A stretch of DNA of 31,220 nucleotides from a virus. The stretch lies in IMG/VR virus record IMGVR_UViG_3300047375_000330, positions 1 to 31,220 of that record. The stretch is one strand, 5' to 3'. The translations under genes and the position numbers were made by a program. Numbering within the stretch: the first letter of the stretch is position 1; every line of letters begins with the position of its first letter. The notes below the pieces were generated by a model that saw only the letters and a list, made by a program, of their open reading frames with translations, did no database searches and was not told where the DNA came from. Below are positions 1-8,593 of the stretch, one piece after another.

Positions 1-1920
1 GTTGTAGAAAAGCATTTGATTCTGAGCGTTTGTTGCCGCCCTAGAGATTGATACTGTGCCTCCGCTTGCTATAGTACAAGTGCTATTACTTCCAGATGCA
101 ACACTAGAATCACCCACAAGCAAGTTGCCGCTTGCATCTATGCGCATGGCATTTGAGGTGCCATTTCGGAAGTTAATATAACCTCCAGACGCAGATGCTA
201 GGTCAACAAAATTTCCAGCACTATGATTTACACCTTGAAGTGTTAGTGCGGCTCCATTAGAGATTGATTCGGAACTACCGCCAAATATGCGAATACGACT
301 GCTATTTGAACCTGTTCTTATTATATTGTCTGTAGCACTTGAAAGTTGAAGATCGCCGTTGAGATCTATGCGCATGGCTTCTGAGCCATTGGTATTAAAA
401 CGCATGGAATTATCGCTGTTGTCGTAAGCTACGCGACCTACAGAGTCACTGTCAGTATCACCAAAAAATAAAGCCGCTTGATTTGACGCCGGAGAAACAA
501 TAGAAACAAGAGTGTCCCCAGTTCCTTGAATGTCTAAATTGCGACTTGGGGTACAGCCAATACCAACATTACCGCTGGCATCTATGCGCATACGTTCTGT
601 TGCGCCGTCAGAACCGTCAACGCCAAAAGCAAGACCAGTGGTAACGGCAGACACTCTGCCAGCAATAACCCCACTTTTTGTGATCTGAACAGCAGTATCG
701 CCAGAACCTGCTATGGCAATCTTTGCGCCGGCTGTAGGTGGCGTTGCAGTCCGACCCACCAAGAGATTACCGCTGGCATCAAGCCTAGCCTTCTCAGTTG
801 CGGTTGTCCCTGTGGAAAATTGAAGTATCTCTCCTTCAATCCGCAGTGGCTCGTATTGATTTGTTGTTCTATCGTAGTTAATAATTCTCGAGTAGCCATT
901 ACCAGAGTCATCAGGAGATATTTCAACCCCCATAGCTCCACCGTCAGAAATCACCAATTTTTTAGAAGGGCTGTCTGTACCAATACCAACCCGCTGTGAT
1001 GAGTCTATGGCTAAAGCATCCGCGCCAGCGACATTTATTTTAAAGCCTTGCCCGTTTCCCAGCGTGTTAGCAATTAGTTTAGTTGGTAGATATCCGTCAG
1101 TTCTTTCAAGCCATAACTCTGGTGAACCGCCTGATTTACCAATGTGCAACCGCGCACTAGCATTTGGACTGGTAGTCCCCAGACCCAAAGACTCCGCAGA
1201 ACTATCCCAGAACAGAGATTGACTGGTGCCGCTGGAATTGTAGAAGCTGATGTCGCCTGTAGCGTGGTCAATTTGAAATCTGTTTACAGGATTAGCATCT
1301 GAATTATCTACTGTTTGTATTTGTAGCTTACCTGCGGCGTTTCTAATTCGAGTATTTACATCAGTAGTATCTGTTTCGCTTAAGAAAATCTTTGGGCTTA
1401 GACCAGATATTTCAAAATCACCAGCAAAAGAACCATCACCATCTACAGTCAAACCATCAGCAGTCACTGTGCCAGTAACGTCTATGCCTGTGGAGGTGGT
1501 CTGAAATTTTTGAGCATCGTTGTTATAAAGTTTGACCGCACCGTCTAAATCAGCGACCAGAAAATTCTCAGCGCCATCTGCACTTTGAATACGAACATCA
1601 GTGCCTTGTAGCTTTAAATGTCCCGTTCCTGAATCTCTAACGTAGCTATGGCTGCCGTCGTGAAAAATCTCTAGATCCGAGCCACTACCAAAGATGGCTT
1701 TATCATTGTCGCCAAAGGATATGTTGGCCGTGGTGGAGATGTTGTTGGTGATAGCCCAGTTGGAACCATCCACCCGCGCCATCTCGAACCCCCCTGCCGT
1801 GGAGCCGTCGTTGACGACTAATGAGTCGTTGGTGGTGTTTACTACTACCTCACCCTCGGCACCTGTGAAAGCGGCTACCTGTGCGCTGGTTCCGCGTCTA
1901 ATCTGTAATTGAGTAGCCAT
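1..1920 (-). CDS. Tail fibre protein, N-terminal part (cut by left edge)
   Basis: An open frame begins with ATG at 1920-1918 (MATQLQIRRGTSAQVAAF) and runs 640 codons without a stop to the left edge, so its C-terminus lies outside the window. The N-terminus resembles the virion-attachment segment of many phage tail fibres. The rest is built of degenerate repeats of the type 'ASGNVGIGT-SPS--L' and 'ATERMRIDASGNLLVG', which form long trimeric beta-structured shafts. The preceding gene stops at 1921-1923, one base upstream of the start, and GGAGA lies 5 bases before the ATG. Residues encoded by 755-990 are nearly identical to residues in the fibre fragment at the right edge, so both may belong to one long protein or to two duplicated fibres. 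The host-recognition role is inferred from family and position. Confidence 0.85.
   Translation of the reverse strand, partial: MATQLQIRRGTSAQVAAFTGAEGEVVVNTTNDSLVVNDGSTAGGFEMARVDGSNWAITNNISTTANISFGDNDKAIFGSGSDLEIFHDGSHSYVRDSGTGHLKLQGTDVRIQSADGAENFLVADLDGAVKLYNNDAQKFQTTSTGIDVTGTVTADGLTVDGDGSFAGDFEISGLSPKIFLSETDTTDVNTRIRNAAGKLQIQTVDNSDANPVNRFQIDHATGDISFYNSSGTSQSLFWDSSAESLGLGTTSPNASARLHIGKSGGSPELWLERTDGYLPTKLIANTLGNGQGFKINVAGADALAIDSSQRVGIGTDSPSKKLVISDGGAMGVEISPDDSGNGYSRIINYDRTTNQYEPLRIEGEILQFSTGTTATEKARLDASGNLLVGRTATPPTAGAKIAIAGSGDTAVQITKSGVIAGRVSAVTTGLAFGVDGSDGATERMRIDASGNVGIGCTPSRNLDIQGTGDTLVSIVSPASNQAALFFGDTDSDSVGRVAYDNSDNSMRFNTNGSEAMRIDLNGDLQLSSATDNIIRTGSNSSRIRIFGGSSESISNGAALTLQGVNHSAGNFVDLASASGGYINFRNGTSNAMRIDASGNLLVGDSSVASGSNSTCTIASGGTVSISRAATNAQNQMLFYN
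755..990. repeat. 236-bp direct repeat, left copy
   Basis: This segment matches 30905-31140 base for base except at two positions (862 and 958). Both copies lie in the same reading frame of a fibre gene and encode about 78 near-identical residues, from 'GIGTDSPSKKLVISDGG' to 'LDASGNLLVG'. Near-identity at DNA level points to recent duplication or recombination of a shaft module, and it is a likely place for an assembler to break the contig. Confidence 0.95.
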
Positions 1921-2157
1921 CTAGTTCTCCAGTGTGGGCCAGTCTTCCTCTTGAAGCTCGGGCCAGTTTTCATGCGTTGTTAGGTCGCGTAGGGCTTGCC
2001 GGTATGTGCGGTATTTTAGCTGATCCGCGTCTGAGAGGGGCGAGTCATTTGTCTGCGTCCAGTCGGTTTCCGCTAAGGCTTCATTCCTTCTGGTATAGTT
2101 CAACTGATAATAATCTACAATTAGCGTTCCATCAGATGTGCGGTAGTAGTACGTCAT
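1921..2157 (-). CDS. Phage tail assembly chaperone-like protein
   Basis: A 78-residue protein whose second half contains the pattern 'R-NEALAETDWTQ..D.PL.DADQLKYRTYRQALRDLT' followed by '.NWPEL...DWP'. This is characteristic of the small Phage_tail_APC family of tail assembly chaperones found beside fibre genes. The start ATG overlaps the stop of the large upstream tail-tip gene (ATGA at 2157-2154), and the fibre gene starts directly after its stop. It probably helps fold or attach the fibre; the exact partner is inference. No membrane segment or signal is visible. Confidence 0.75.
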   Translation of the reverse strand: MTYYYRTSDGTLIVDYYQLNYTRRNEALAETDWTQTNDSPLSDADQLKYRTYRQALRDLTTHENWPELQEEDWPTLEN

Positions 2158-5100
2158 CGGGATAGCGCCTCCACCGCCACAAAGCTATTCTTCCAATATC
2201 CACCCAATACATAGCCTTGGGGAGTTGCCGTGTAAATCGCTCGCTGATATCCGTAAAGCTTGACGTACACAGTGCTGCCACCCCTCAAATCCCTTGCAGC
2301 AGGCAATCTCAAGAAACCTGTGGCTTTTTCGCCAACCAAGATGACTTCAGAATAAAAGTTGTCATCGCCAGATCGCGTTCCGTTTATGTCATACGCTTGA
2401 CCGAGACTATTTGTCCTTTGGATGTGCAAGGTCAGCATCGAATCCGAAGTTGAAAACGCAGTTCCTGCGGCGAAGGCATCACATTGAATCACATATTCCA
2501 AGGTGTCTGACGTTGTCAGCGGGGTTGTGAACGTGACGCTACCTATTTCTTGCAGGGTATAGCTACTATATTTGTGGTAAGGGGTAGACGCGATAAACAG
2601 AAAAGGCGAAACAGAGAAGTTGGTGGCAGTTTGAGAAGCGTTGAAGTCACCCTTAGTTGTTCCCAAAGCGTTAGCTTTAATCTGTGGCGAGTCAACACCA
2701 GAGGCGTGAATGATTAACTGCCCAGAACCGTCGGTGTCTAGGGTAACGTTATCAATGTTTATTCGGTTGGCGTTGATGGTGCCAGTGGTTATCACCCCAC
2801 CCGATATAGCGGTGACGTTTGAGTTAACCTGCCCGCCGTTAATGAATGCGGAGTCATTGTTTAGGTCAGAGACGTTGTCGCCCTGCACGACGATACTGCC
2901 AGCAGAGATGATGGTAGAAACCGAAACCGTACCAGTGGCCCCCGCCACACTTTGAACAGGTGCCGCGCTAGCAGCGCCCGAAGCATTTACGAATCCACTG
3001 TCATTGGTTAAATCAGACACCGCAGTCGGTAGGTCAGCCGTTACCGCAATACTGCCTGCCGTGATGATTGTGCTCGCTGATACTGCACCAGTAGCACCCG
3101 CTACGCTCTGGACTGGAGCCGCCGAAGCCGCCCCCGAAGCGTTCACATAGGCGCTGTCATTGGATAGTTCAGAAACCGCCGTTGGAATGTCTGAGGTGAT
3201 AGCAATGCCACCAGCAGTAATGATGGTCTGGGCGCTTACATTTCCCGTAGAACCCGCGACAGACTGCACTGGGGCCGCAGATGCCGCGCCAGATGAATCA
3301 ACATAGCCAGCGTTATTGTTCAGGTTGGAGATGTCATCATTTGAGACGATGATAGAACCAGCCGTGATAATCCCTGCAACATCCAAGCGAGCAGTGGGCA
3401 CCGTTCCTGAAGAAATGTTGCCGCCGTTCAAGTTGTAGACGGAAACCTGCGAGGCGTTGATGTTACCCGCGTTCACCGTTCCCAAGTTCGCGGAGATAGC
3501 CGATAGACTGGACACGTCAATCTTGCCAGCAGTCACCGCGTCTGAGGCGATGTTCACACTCTCTACGAACTCGAAGTTAGCCACCGCAGCATCAACAGCC
3601 GCCGCCGTGATAGACGATGCTTGGATCGCGCCGATCACCGCTGTATCAGCAAAGACCTCACTCACGTTTAACTTGGCAGCCGTCACCGCGTTAGCGTCTA
3701 GGGCCGCAGTCCGGACTTGTCCTGTCGTAAGGCTGGAAGCCTGAACCTGACCGAATACCTGCGTCTGGAGATTTACTTGGTCATCTAGGTCTGCTGCTGA
3801 GATGGCAGAAGTCCACGAGGTTCCGTTGTATCGATACAGCTTTCCATCAGTGGTAAGCATCACCACTCGCCCAGTGCTCAAACTCGTGGTCGGTAAAGTA
3901 CCCACCCGCTCAATCGGTCTAATGGTGTCGCTGAACAAACTTTCAGCTAACGTGCCTGACAAATCTGTCGTGTTAACCAGTGTGGTGAACTCAGGAACCG
4001 ACGAATCATAGCGGTAAACCTTGGAGTCGGTGGTTAAGAACACCAAAGACGTTCCGGTGTACCCAGTGGGAGAGGGTAGGCTTGTAACCGCAGAGATTGG
4101 CTCGACACCACTAGCAAACGAAGCCGCAGTGATAGAACCGGGGTCAACAGATGATGCCGTGAAAAGGTCTGTAGTCCACGCAGTGCCGTTCCAGACATAC
4201 AGCTCAGATGTGGTTGTCAGGAACTTAATCTGCCCTACATGCGACCCTGTAACGCCTACAAGGGTGCTAACAGGCTCAATACCGAAGGCATCACCAGCAG
4301 CAAACTCATCCAAGACATCCTGAGCGAAGTCATCCAGAACAATCTTTTGTGTGGTAGCTGAGAATGACGCGCTGTAGCCCGACAGGTTGCCAGAGCGGTC
4401 AGCACTTCTAAGCCAATAGTAGCGGGTGACATCGTTGCCCAATCCTGTGACTGTGTGCTGGTCGGACTTCGTGCGGACAATCAGGCTGGCGGATGAAAGG
4501 TTGTTAACCGTACTTTCGAAGACTTCCACATAGGCTAGGTCACTGTCAGATGGCAATTCGAAATCCAGCTTAATCTGCTGGATGCCGCCGGTAGCCGTGA
4601 TACTGGATGGGATAGCTGGGGCAGTCTGGTCGCCCTGCAAGGTCAGAGCTTCGGTGATAAAACCAGATGTCTTGCCAGTCAGCGTGACCGCCCTCACCCT
4701 AAAGGTGAACTCCTCCAATTCCTTCATGCCGGCAATGACAGTGCTGGTGCCGTAGACGTTTATGGAAGAGAAGTCTGTACCGGCTCCACTGATCGCCTCG
4801 TTCACCCCACCATAGTTAAGCTCTAAGGTCGTGGCGTCAGCAACAGAACCGTAGTTGATGGTCTGATTGTAGGAATCTGCAACCTGCCCGTAGTCGATTT
4901 CGCCTTGTGAGGTTTGCTTAAACTCAACCTCGTAGAATGAAACGTAGGTGTTAACACTAGGCGCAGTCCATGACACACGAACAGCAGGCAGAACAGAGCC
5001 ATCATTACCCAAGACAGTAGTTTCTGTGAGGGTGAGAGCCGTTGGTGGCCCTTGCGCTGGCGTATCGTCAACAATGTCTGAGTAGTCTGGGTTGTTTGGC

Positions 5101-6965
5101 CCCACCGTGGCGACGATGTTGGATGTGTCGTTGTCTGGGTTTCGGTCTGAGCGAACAAAGGGGTCATCACTGCCGCCACCATAAGCTAAAGCGCGCACCC
5201 AATAATATCGGGTGTCGCCTACTGCTAGTGGGTCTGTGGCGTTGGATGCGTCGTGTATAAACTGAGTGCCGCGAGTCTCACCAATGACCTGGCTATTAGC
5301 CCACGAAGAATCCGCAGAGGCATAAACCGCGATAGTCTCAAAGAGCTTCGAGTTAGCTGGGTTGGTCCAGTTCAACTCGATGTTTTTTAGACCTGCCGTA
5401 GCCGATAGGTTCTGTGGGTCAGGAACTCCACGGAAGGCCTCGGTGATAACGCCAGTGGCCTCGATGGTGCTGTATTCGCCTGCTGTGGGGTCGGCATATG
5501 ACCCCGCGTCATCTTCCAGCAGTGTGAGGTTAACCACCCCATCCTGAGTATCTGAGAACGACCAGCTAGCGCAGCGGAACACCTTGTTGCTGTAGTTCAG
5601 TTCCTCAACGGTGACAGACACTCTGTCCCCAACGTCGATTCGCAGACCTGTGAGGTTGGCAGGGAATGTCAGTACCTTTTGCTGGTCTGAAATCTGAACT
5701 TGTTTGTGCGCGATCCTCTGCGCCATGAACGAACTATTGGTAAACGGTAGCTCTATGTCTTTGGTGAGAACCTCGTCATTATCTCGGCTAACTGCCGCTG
5801 TAATAGATACCGCTGGAGCTTCGACTGATTTATGGTGCTGGGCGGGATCAATAAAAATCGGGCGGATTGTATTAAAACGCTGGCCGCGCTCCACCGAAGT
5901 CTTAACGCTAATTGGCCCTGCGAGGTCATCTTCCGTGAGGCTCTCAGTGGGCGTTTCATAGATACCTGCCCTGATAGTGTAAATACCGTTGGAATATACG
6001 AGGCTGCCGTTCATGGAAGACAGCAGCTTGTTGATGTTCGCTCGGTGAGTGTCTGTTGCGAACAAAACGCCGTTCGCAGTAAACCGCTTTTGCGTCCCTG
6101 AGTTGGGCACCGTTACCGTAACATCACAAGCATCCGCCGCAGTCTCTACCGCAGCCCAGTCAATCTTGCTAACTGGGATGGACAGACCAAACTTGGTGTC
6201 GGTCAAGTAATTAGCCACACACAAGGCGGGATTGTCAGACCACTGCTGATAAGTTGCGCTAGTAGGATTGGCCCCCGCACTCGTATCAAGTCGAGGGTCG
6301 TATATGTCTTTCTTGCCTTTGACCAAGGCTTTGATGTTCTGTGGCTTCTTTCTATCCCACAATTGCTGGGATGAGTCGGTCAGCGTCCACTTAGTTGATA
6401 TCGTGGCAATCCCACGAGTCCTGTGTGCTGTGCTCCAGTTTGCACCCACAAAGGTCTGGAGCAACGTATCATAGGTCTGGTCGCTTGCGCCTAGCCGTCG
6501 ATTAATCTGGGTGATGGTAACTAATGGGTCATCAGAGGTTGGGCCGTAGGTTCCAGCGGTTACGTTGAAGCCGCTAATCTGGGCGTCCGTTATAACCTCT
6601 AAGTCGAAGTGAACGTCTCCAATACTTTGGCATTCATGCCCAGCGAGGGCGATGGCGTGATATAGGTCTTTATTGTCAGTCCCACCCAAGCCAACAAAGA
6701 AGATAGGCCCAGACACCAAAGCCTCGCCATAGACCATCTTCTGGCTTTCAATTGTTCCTTTGACTGTCTGCTGTCTGGTCTTGTCGTTATCTGCTTGCGG
6801 TATTGATAGATCAGGAACTAACCCGCGCAAGGCGACAGCGCCGCCAACAACGGTGACAGCGCCAATCGCCAAAGCAATGCCGCCGGTAGCAACGCCGAGC
6901 GTAACCGCTGTCCCTACAGTCGTTAAAGCTGTACCTATAAAACCTATAACTGCTGCCGGTGGCAT
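2154..6965 (-). CDS. Tail-tip / host-specificity protein J-like, 1603 aa
   Basis: This is the largest gene in the window and the central tail-tip protein of a siphovirus. Residues about 1-45 are a hydrophobic Gly/Ala-rich segment common at the start of J-like proteins. Residues about 50-510 form the conserved J-type core. Three fibronectin type III-like units follow near 513-625, 638-775 and 782-865. Next come three imperfect units of the 'FLTTDSKLYRYNGTSWTT' kind (about 880-1060). A coiled or shaft region then contains three 52-residue tandem repeats (about 1218-1374). A beta-rich C-terminus probably contacts the host. It lies between the small tail-tip genes and the fibre, the usual siphovirus order. 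Receptor binding is inferred. Family assignment is firm and domain edges are approximate. Confidence 0.9.
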   Translation of the reverse strand: MPPAAVIGFIGTALTTVGTAVTLGVATGGIALAIGAVTVVGGAVALRGLVPDLSIPQADNDKTRQQTVKGTIESQKMVYGEALVSGPIFFVGLGGTDNKDLYHAIALAGHECQSIGDVHFDLEVITDAQISGFNVTAGTYGPTSDDPLVTITQINRRLGASDQTYDTLLQTFVGANWSTAHRTRGIATISTKWTLTDSSQQLWDRKKPQNIKALVKGKKDIYDPRLDTSAGANPTSATYQQWSDNPALCVANYLTDTKFGLSIPVSKIDWAAVETAADACDVTVTVPNSGTQKRFTANGVLFATDTHRANINKLLSSMNGSLVYSNGIYTIRAGIYETPTESLTEDDLAGPISVKTSVERGQRFNTIRPIFIDPAQHHKSVEAPAVSITAAVSRDNDEVLTKDIELPFTNSSFMAQRIAHKQVQISDQQKVLTFPANLTGLRIDVGDRVSVTVEELNYSNKVFRCASWSFSDTQDGVVNLTLLEDDAGSYADPTAGEYSTIEATGVITEAFRGVPDPQNLSATAGLKNIELNWTNPANSKLFETIAVYASADSSWANSQVIGETRGTQFIHDASNATDPLAVGDTRYYWVRALAYGGGSDDPFVRSDRNPDNDTSNIVATVGPNNPDYSDIVDDTPAQGPPTALTLTETTVLGNDGSVLPAVRVSWTAPSVNTYVSFYEVEFKQTSQGEIDYGQVADSYNQTINYGSVADATTLELNYGGVNEAISGAGTDFSSINVYGTSTVIAGMKELEEFTFRVRAVTLTGKTSGFITEALTLQGDQTAPAIPSSITATGGIQQIKLDFELPSDSDLAYVEVFESTVNNLSSASLIVRTKSDQHTVTGLGNDVTRYYWLRSADRSGNLSGYSASFSATTQKIVLDDFAQDVLDEFAAGDAFGIEPVSTLVGVTGSHVGQIKFLTTTSELYVWNGTAWTTDLFTASSVDPGSITAASFASGVEPISAVTSLPSPTGYTGTSLVFLTTDSKVYRYDSSVPEFTTLVNTTDLSGTLAESLFSDTIRPIERVGTLPTTSLSTGRVVMLTTDGKLYRYNGTSWTSAISAADLDDQVNLQTQVFGQVQASSLTTGQVRTAALDANAVTAAKLNVSEVFADTAVIGAIQASSITAAAVDAAVANFEFVESVNIASDAVTAGKIDVSSLSAISANLGTVNAGNINASQVSVYNLNGGNISSGTVPTARLDVAGIITAGSIIVSNDDISNLNNNAGYVDSSGAASAAPVQSVAGSTGNVSAQTIITAGGIAITSDIPTAVSELSNDSAYVNASGAASAAPVQSVAGATGAVSASTIITAGSIAVTADLPTAVSDLTNDSGFVNASGAASAAPVQSVAGATGTVSVSTIISAGSIVVQGDNVSDLNNDSAFINGGQVNSNVTAISGGVITTGTINANRINIDNVTLDTDGSGQLIIHASGVDSPQIKANALGTTKGDFNASQTATNFSVSPFLFIASTPYHKYSSYTLQEIGSVTFTTPLTTSDTLEYVIQCDAFAAGTAFSTSDSMLTLHIQRTNSLGQAYDINGTRSGDDNFYSEVILVGEKATGFLRLPAARDLRGGSTVYVKLYGYQRAIYTATPQGYVLGGYWKNSFVAVEALSR
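2844..3311. repeat. Three tandem 156-bp repeats inside the tail-tip gene
   Basis: Three in-frame copies with a period of exactly 156 bp (52 codons); equivalent bases are 2959, 3115 and 3271. Each copy encodes 'NASGAASAAPVQSVAG-TG-VS--TIITAGSI', then 'DLPTAVSDLTNDS' or a close variant. The copies differ mostly by synonymous or conservative changes, so the array is not freshly duplicated. Such Ala/Ser/Gly-rich repeats are typical of phage tail-shaft segments. Confidence 0.9.
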
Positions 6966-6966
6966 T

Positions 6967-7338
6967 CTATACGCTCCATCCTGCTATCAAGTATCGGTCT
7001 GGTATTTGAACCATTCCTTTTTGGGTCAGACAAACAACGCGATCTGACAGCTTAATTCCGCACACCTGCCCAATCATCGGGATATCAACAATGCAAGGGT
7101 CGCCGTCCTTTATGTCAGAACTGACATCACCCAAGATGCTGCCAATGAAGTCGACTAACTCACCCTCTCTACCCACCAAAACTTCAGCCTGAGCCTCTGA
7201 ATCGTATTTGAACTGCTCAGAGTAATCCTTGCCGGTAAGCTCTTTGACGATGAAAGCCGCGAACTGGCAGCAGTCAGCATCGCCATAATTGAACTCTCGG
7301 CGCTTCCACTTGTTTAGTGCGTTGTGAACTCTCATCAA
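6967..7338 (-). CDS. DUF6950-like tail protein, possible NlpC/P60-fold hydrolase
   Basis: A 123-residue protein with 'WKRREFNYGDADCCQFAAFIVKELTG' near residues 11-36. An aromatic-Tyr-Gly...Asp-Cys pattern at this position is typical of NlpC/P60-like tail-tip cysteine peptidases and the related DUF6950 family. The Cys in 'DCCQFA' would be the nucleophile. A later His is not obvious, so activity is uncertain. It starts in a 4-base ATGA overlap with the preceding tail gene and ends one base before the J-like gene, matching the lambda order in which a K-like hydrolase precedes J. A role in local peptidoglycan opening during DNA entry is inferred. Confidence 0.65.
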   Translation of the reverse strand: MMRVHNALNKWKRREFNYGDADCCQFAAFIVKELTGKDYSEQFKYDSEAQAEVLVGREGELVDFIGSILGDVSSDIKDGDPCIVDIPMIGQVCGIKLSDRVVCLTQKGMVQIPDRYLIAGWSV

Positions 7339-7997
7339 AATCTGAAGTTGTTGCCGAAATCGCTAGGGTCGATGTTGTTGGGGTCGAATGGCGTGAAGGT
7401 GCCGGGTCTAGGCGTTCCAATGATCGCGTTAGACGCGGCATCGCCCCATCTCAGCTTTGCCCCGTCAATGTCAGCCATTAGGTCAAAGCCTAAATCGCCA
7501 GCAAAGTCCTTCTGCAACTGAGCGTTGGTGTATTTCAGATTGGATGCTTTGTTGAATCTGGCAAGCTCTGACTCAGCGGTTAGCGAGATGACATCCCCGC
7601 TCTCTGCTCCCACCGATACGGTCATCTGATCCATAGCGCCTTCCCACACAATCGTGGGGTCAGCAATCAGTTCATCACTAGAATCTAAAACACCAAGGTA
7701 AACCGTGACCGGCTGGAGGTAGTAGTCCTCAGTCAAAGCGGCGGCAGATATGTCTGGATCTAATCCACTAAGGGAGAGAGTGATCTTGTAGGGGCTGACA
7801 TCAGCGCCCTCTTCAATCTCGCTGATCTCTCCCAGATCACCAGTACCTAGCCAGTCCTCCCCGCCCCAAGTATAGGTGCCGATTGAGTTATGAAGGTACA
7901 AATTCCCGCTTGGAAACTCCAATTTGGCAAACGTAACCAGCGCAACATGCTGAGCAGATAATGCCGTGAGGACATTGGATGGAAAGCCTCGACTCAT
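7335..7997 (-). CDS. Minor tail / tail-tip hub protein
   Basis: A 220-residue protein beginning 'MSRGFPSNVLTALSAQHVAL' and containing 'LYLHNSIGTYTWGGEDWLGTGDLG' followed by a beta-rich domain. This layout is typical of the DUF2163-like or hub-forming minor tail proteins that lie between tape measure and J in marine siphoviruses. It overlaps both neighbours by 4 bases, consistent with translational coupling. No enzymatic motif is visible. The structural role follows from family resemblance and gene order; exact homology to lambda L or M is not claimed. Confidence 0.65.
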   Translation of the reverse strand: MSRGFPSNVLTALSAQHVALVTFAKLEFPSGNLYLHNSIGTYTWGGEDWLGTGDLGEISEIEEGADVSPYKITLSLSGLDPDISAAALTEDYYLQPVTVYLGVLDSSDELIADPTIVWEGAMDQMTVSVGAESGDVISLTAESELARFNKASNLKYTNAQLQKDFAGDLGFDLMADIDGAKLRWGDAASNAIIGTPRPGTFTPFDPNNIDPSDFGNNFRF

Positions 7998-8593
7998 GCC
8001 AGAACGTCCTCCACCGCTTCAATGTTGAAATTAGAAGTTATATCAACTTGGGTATCCCATGAGGCTGGGCCTGCCAACATAAAGACCCCGCTCACTGGTG
8101 CTGAATAAACCACCACAGCATCATCCGATGGAGTCTTGCGAATGGGAGGAGCGATTGACAAGGTCACATTTCCAGAGGCGTCACTGTTCGCGTCAGCCAC
8201 GACCATGTGAAGCTCGTTGTTGAACGAGATGTAATCACCCGCTCGCAGGTAGTTATTCACGCTAGCCGTCGCCCCATCACAGACCAAACTGGTACCCGAT
8301 TGAGAACCACCGTTGACTTGTAATGTGCCGCCACCCGCACCCCTACGAGTAAAGGAGTGGTCGTGCAAGGTGAACCGATGCTGCTGCCCGTTTAGCTTAA
8401 CCAGAAACGCCTGCATCTCTTGGCGGTCATCACCTGAGAGGCTTCTAAACTGCAAACTGGCTCGCCAAAGCGAACCTTTGCGAGAGGTGGTCTGAACAGC
8501 GTTGGTTAAGGGAGACTTGAACGTGCGAGTGTTAGAAACAAGCTCGAACGTATTGGTCGTTGGGGTGATACTTGGGAAGGTGAAAGTGGTCAT
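7994..8593 (-). CDS. Distal tail protein-like minor tail protein
   Basis: A 199-residue, beta-rich protein with 'SRKGSLWRASLQFRSLSG' near residue 38 and a glycine-rich stretch near residue 85. The central 'LRAGDYISFNNELHMVV' segment resembles a beta-barrel insertion seen in distal tail proteins. It directly follows the tape measure gene (1-base junction at 8593) and overlaps the next tail gene by 4 bases, the usual place for the protein joining the tube to the tip complex. Function is inferred from context; sequence resemblance is moderate. Confidence 0.6.
   Translation of the reverse strand: MTTFTFPSITPTTNTFELVSNTRTFKSPLTNAVQTTSRKGSLWRASLQFRSLSGDDRQEMQAFLVKLNGQQHRFTLHDHSFTRRGAGGGTLQVNGGSQSGTSLVCDGATASVNNYLRAGDYISFNNELHMVVADANSDASGNVTLSIAPPIRKTPSDDAVVVYSAPVSGVFMLAGPASWDTQVDITSNFNIEAVEDVLA

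Noticed and set aside
2844-3311. Regularly spaced repeats as a CRISPR array
   Set aside because: Period of 156 bp in coding frame with no short identical repeats and unique spacers; these are protein repeats.
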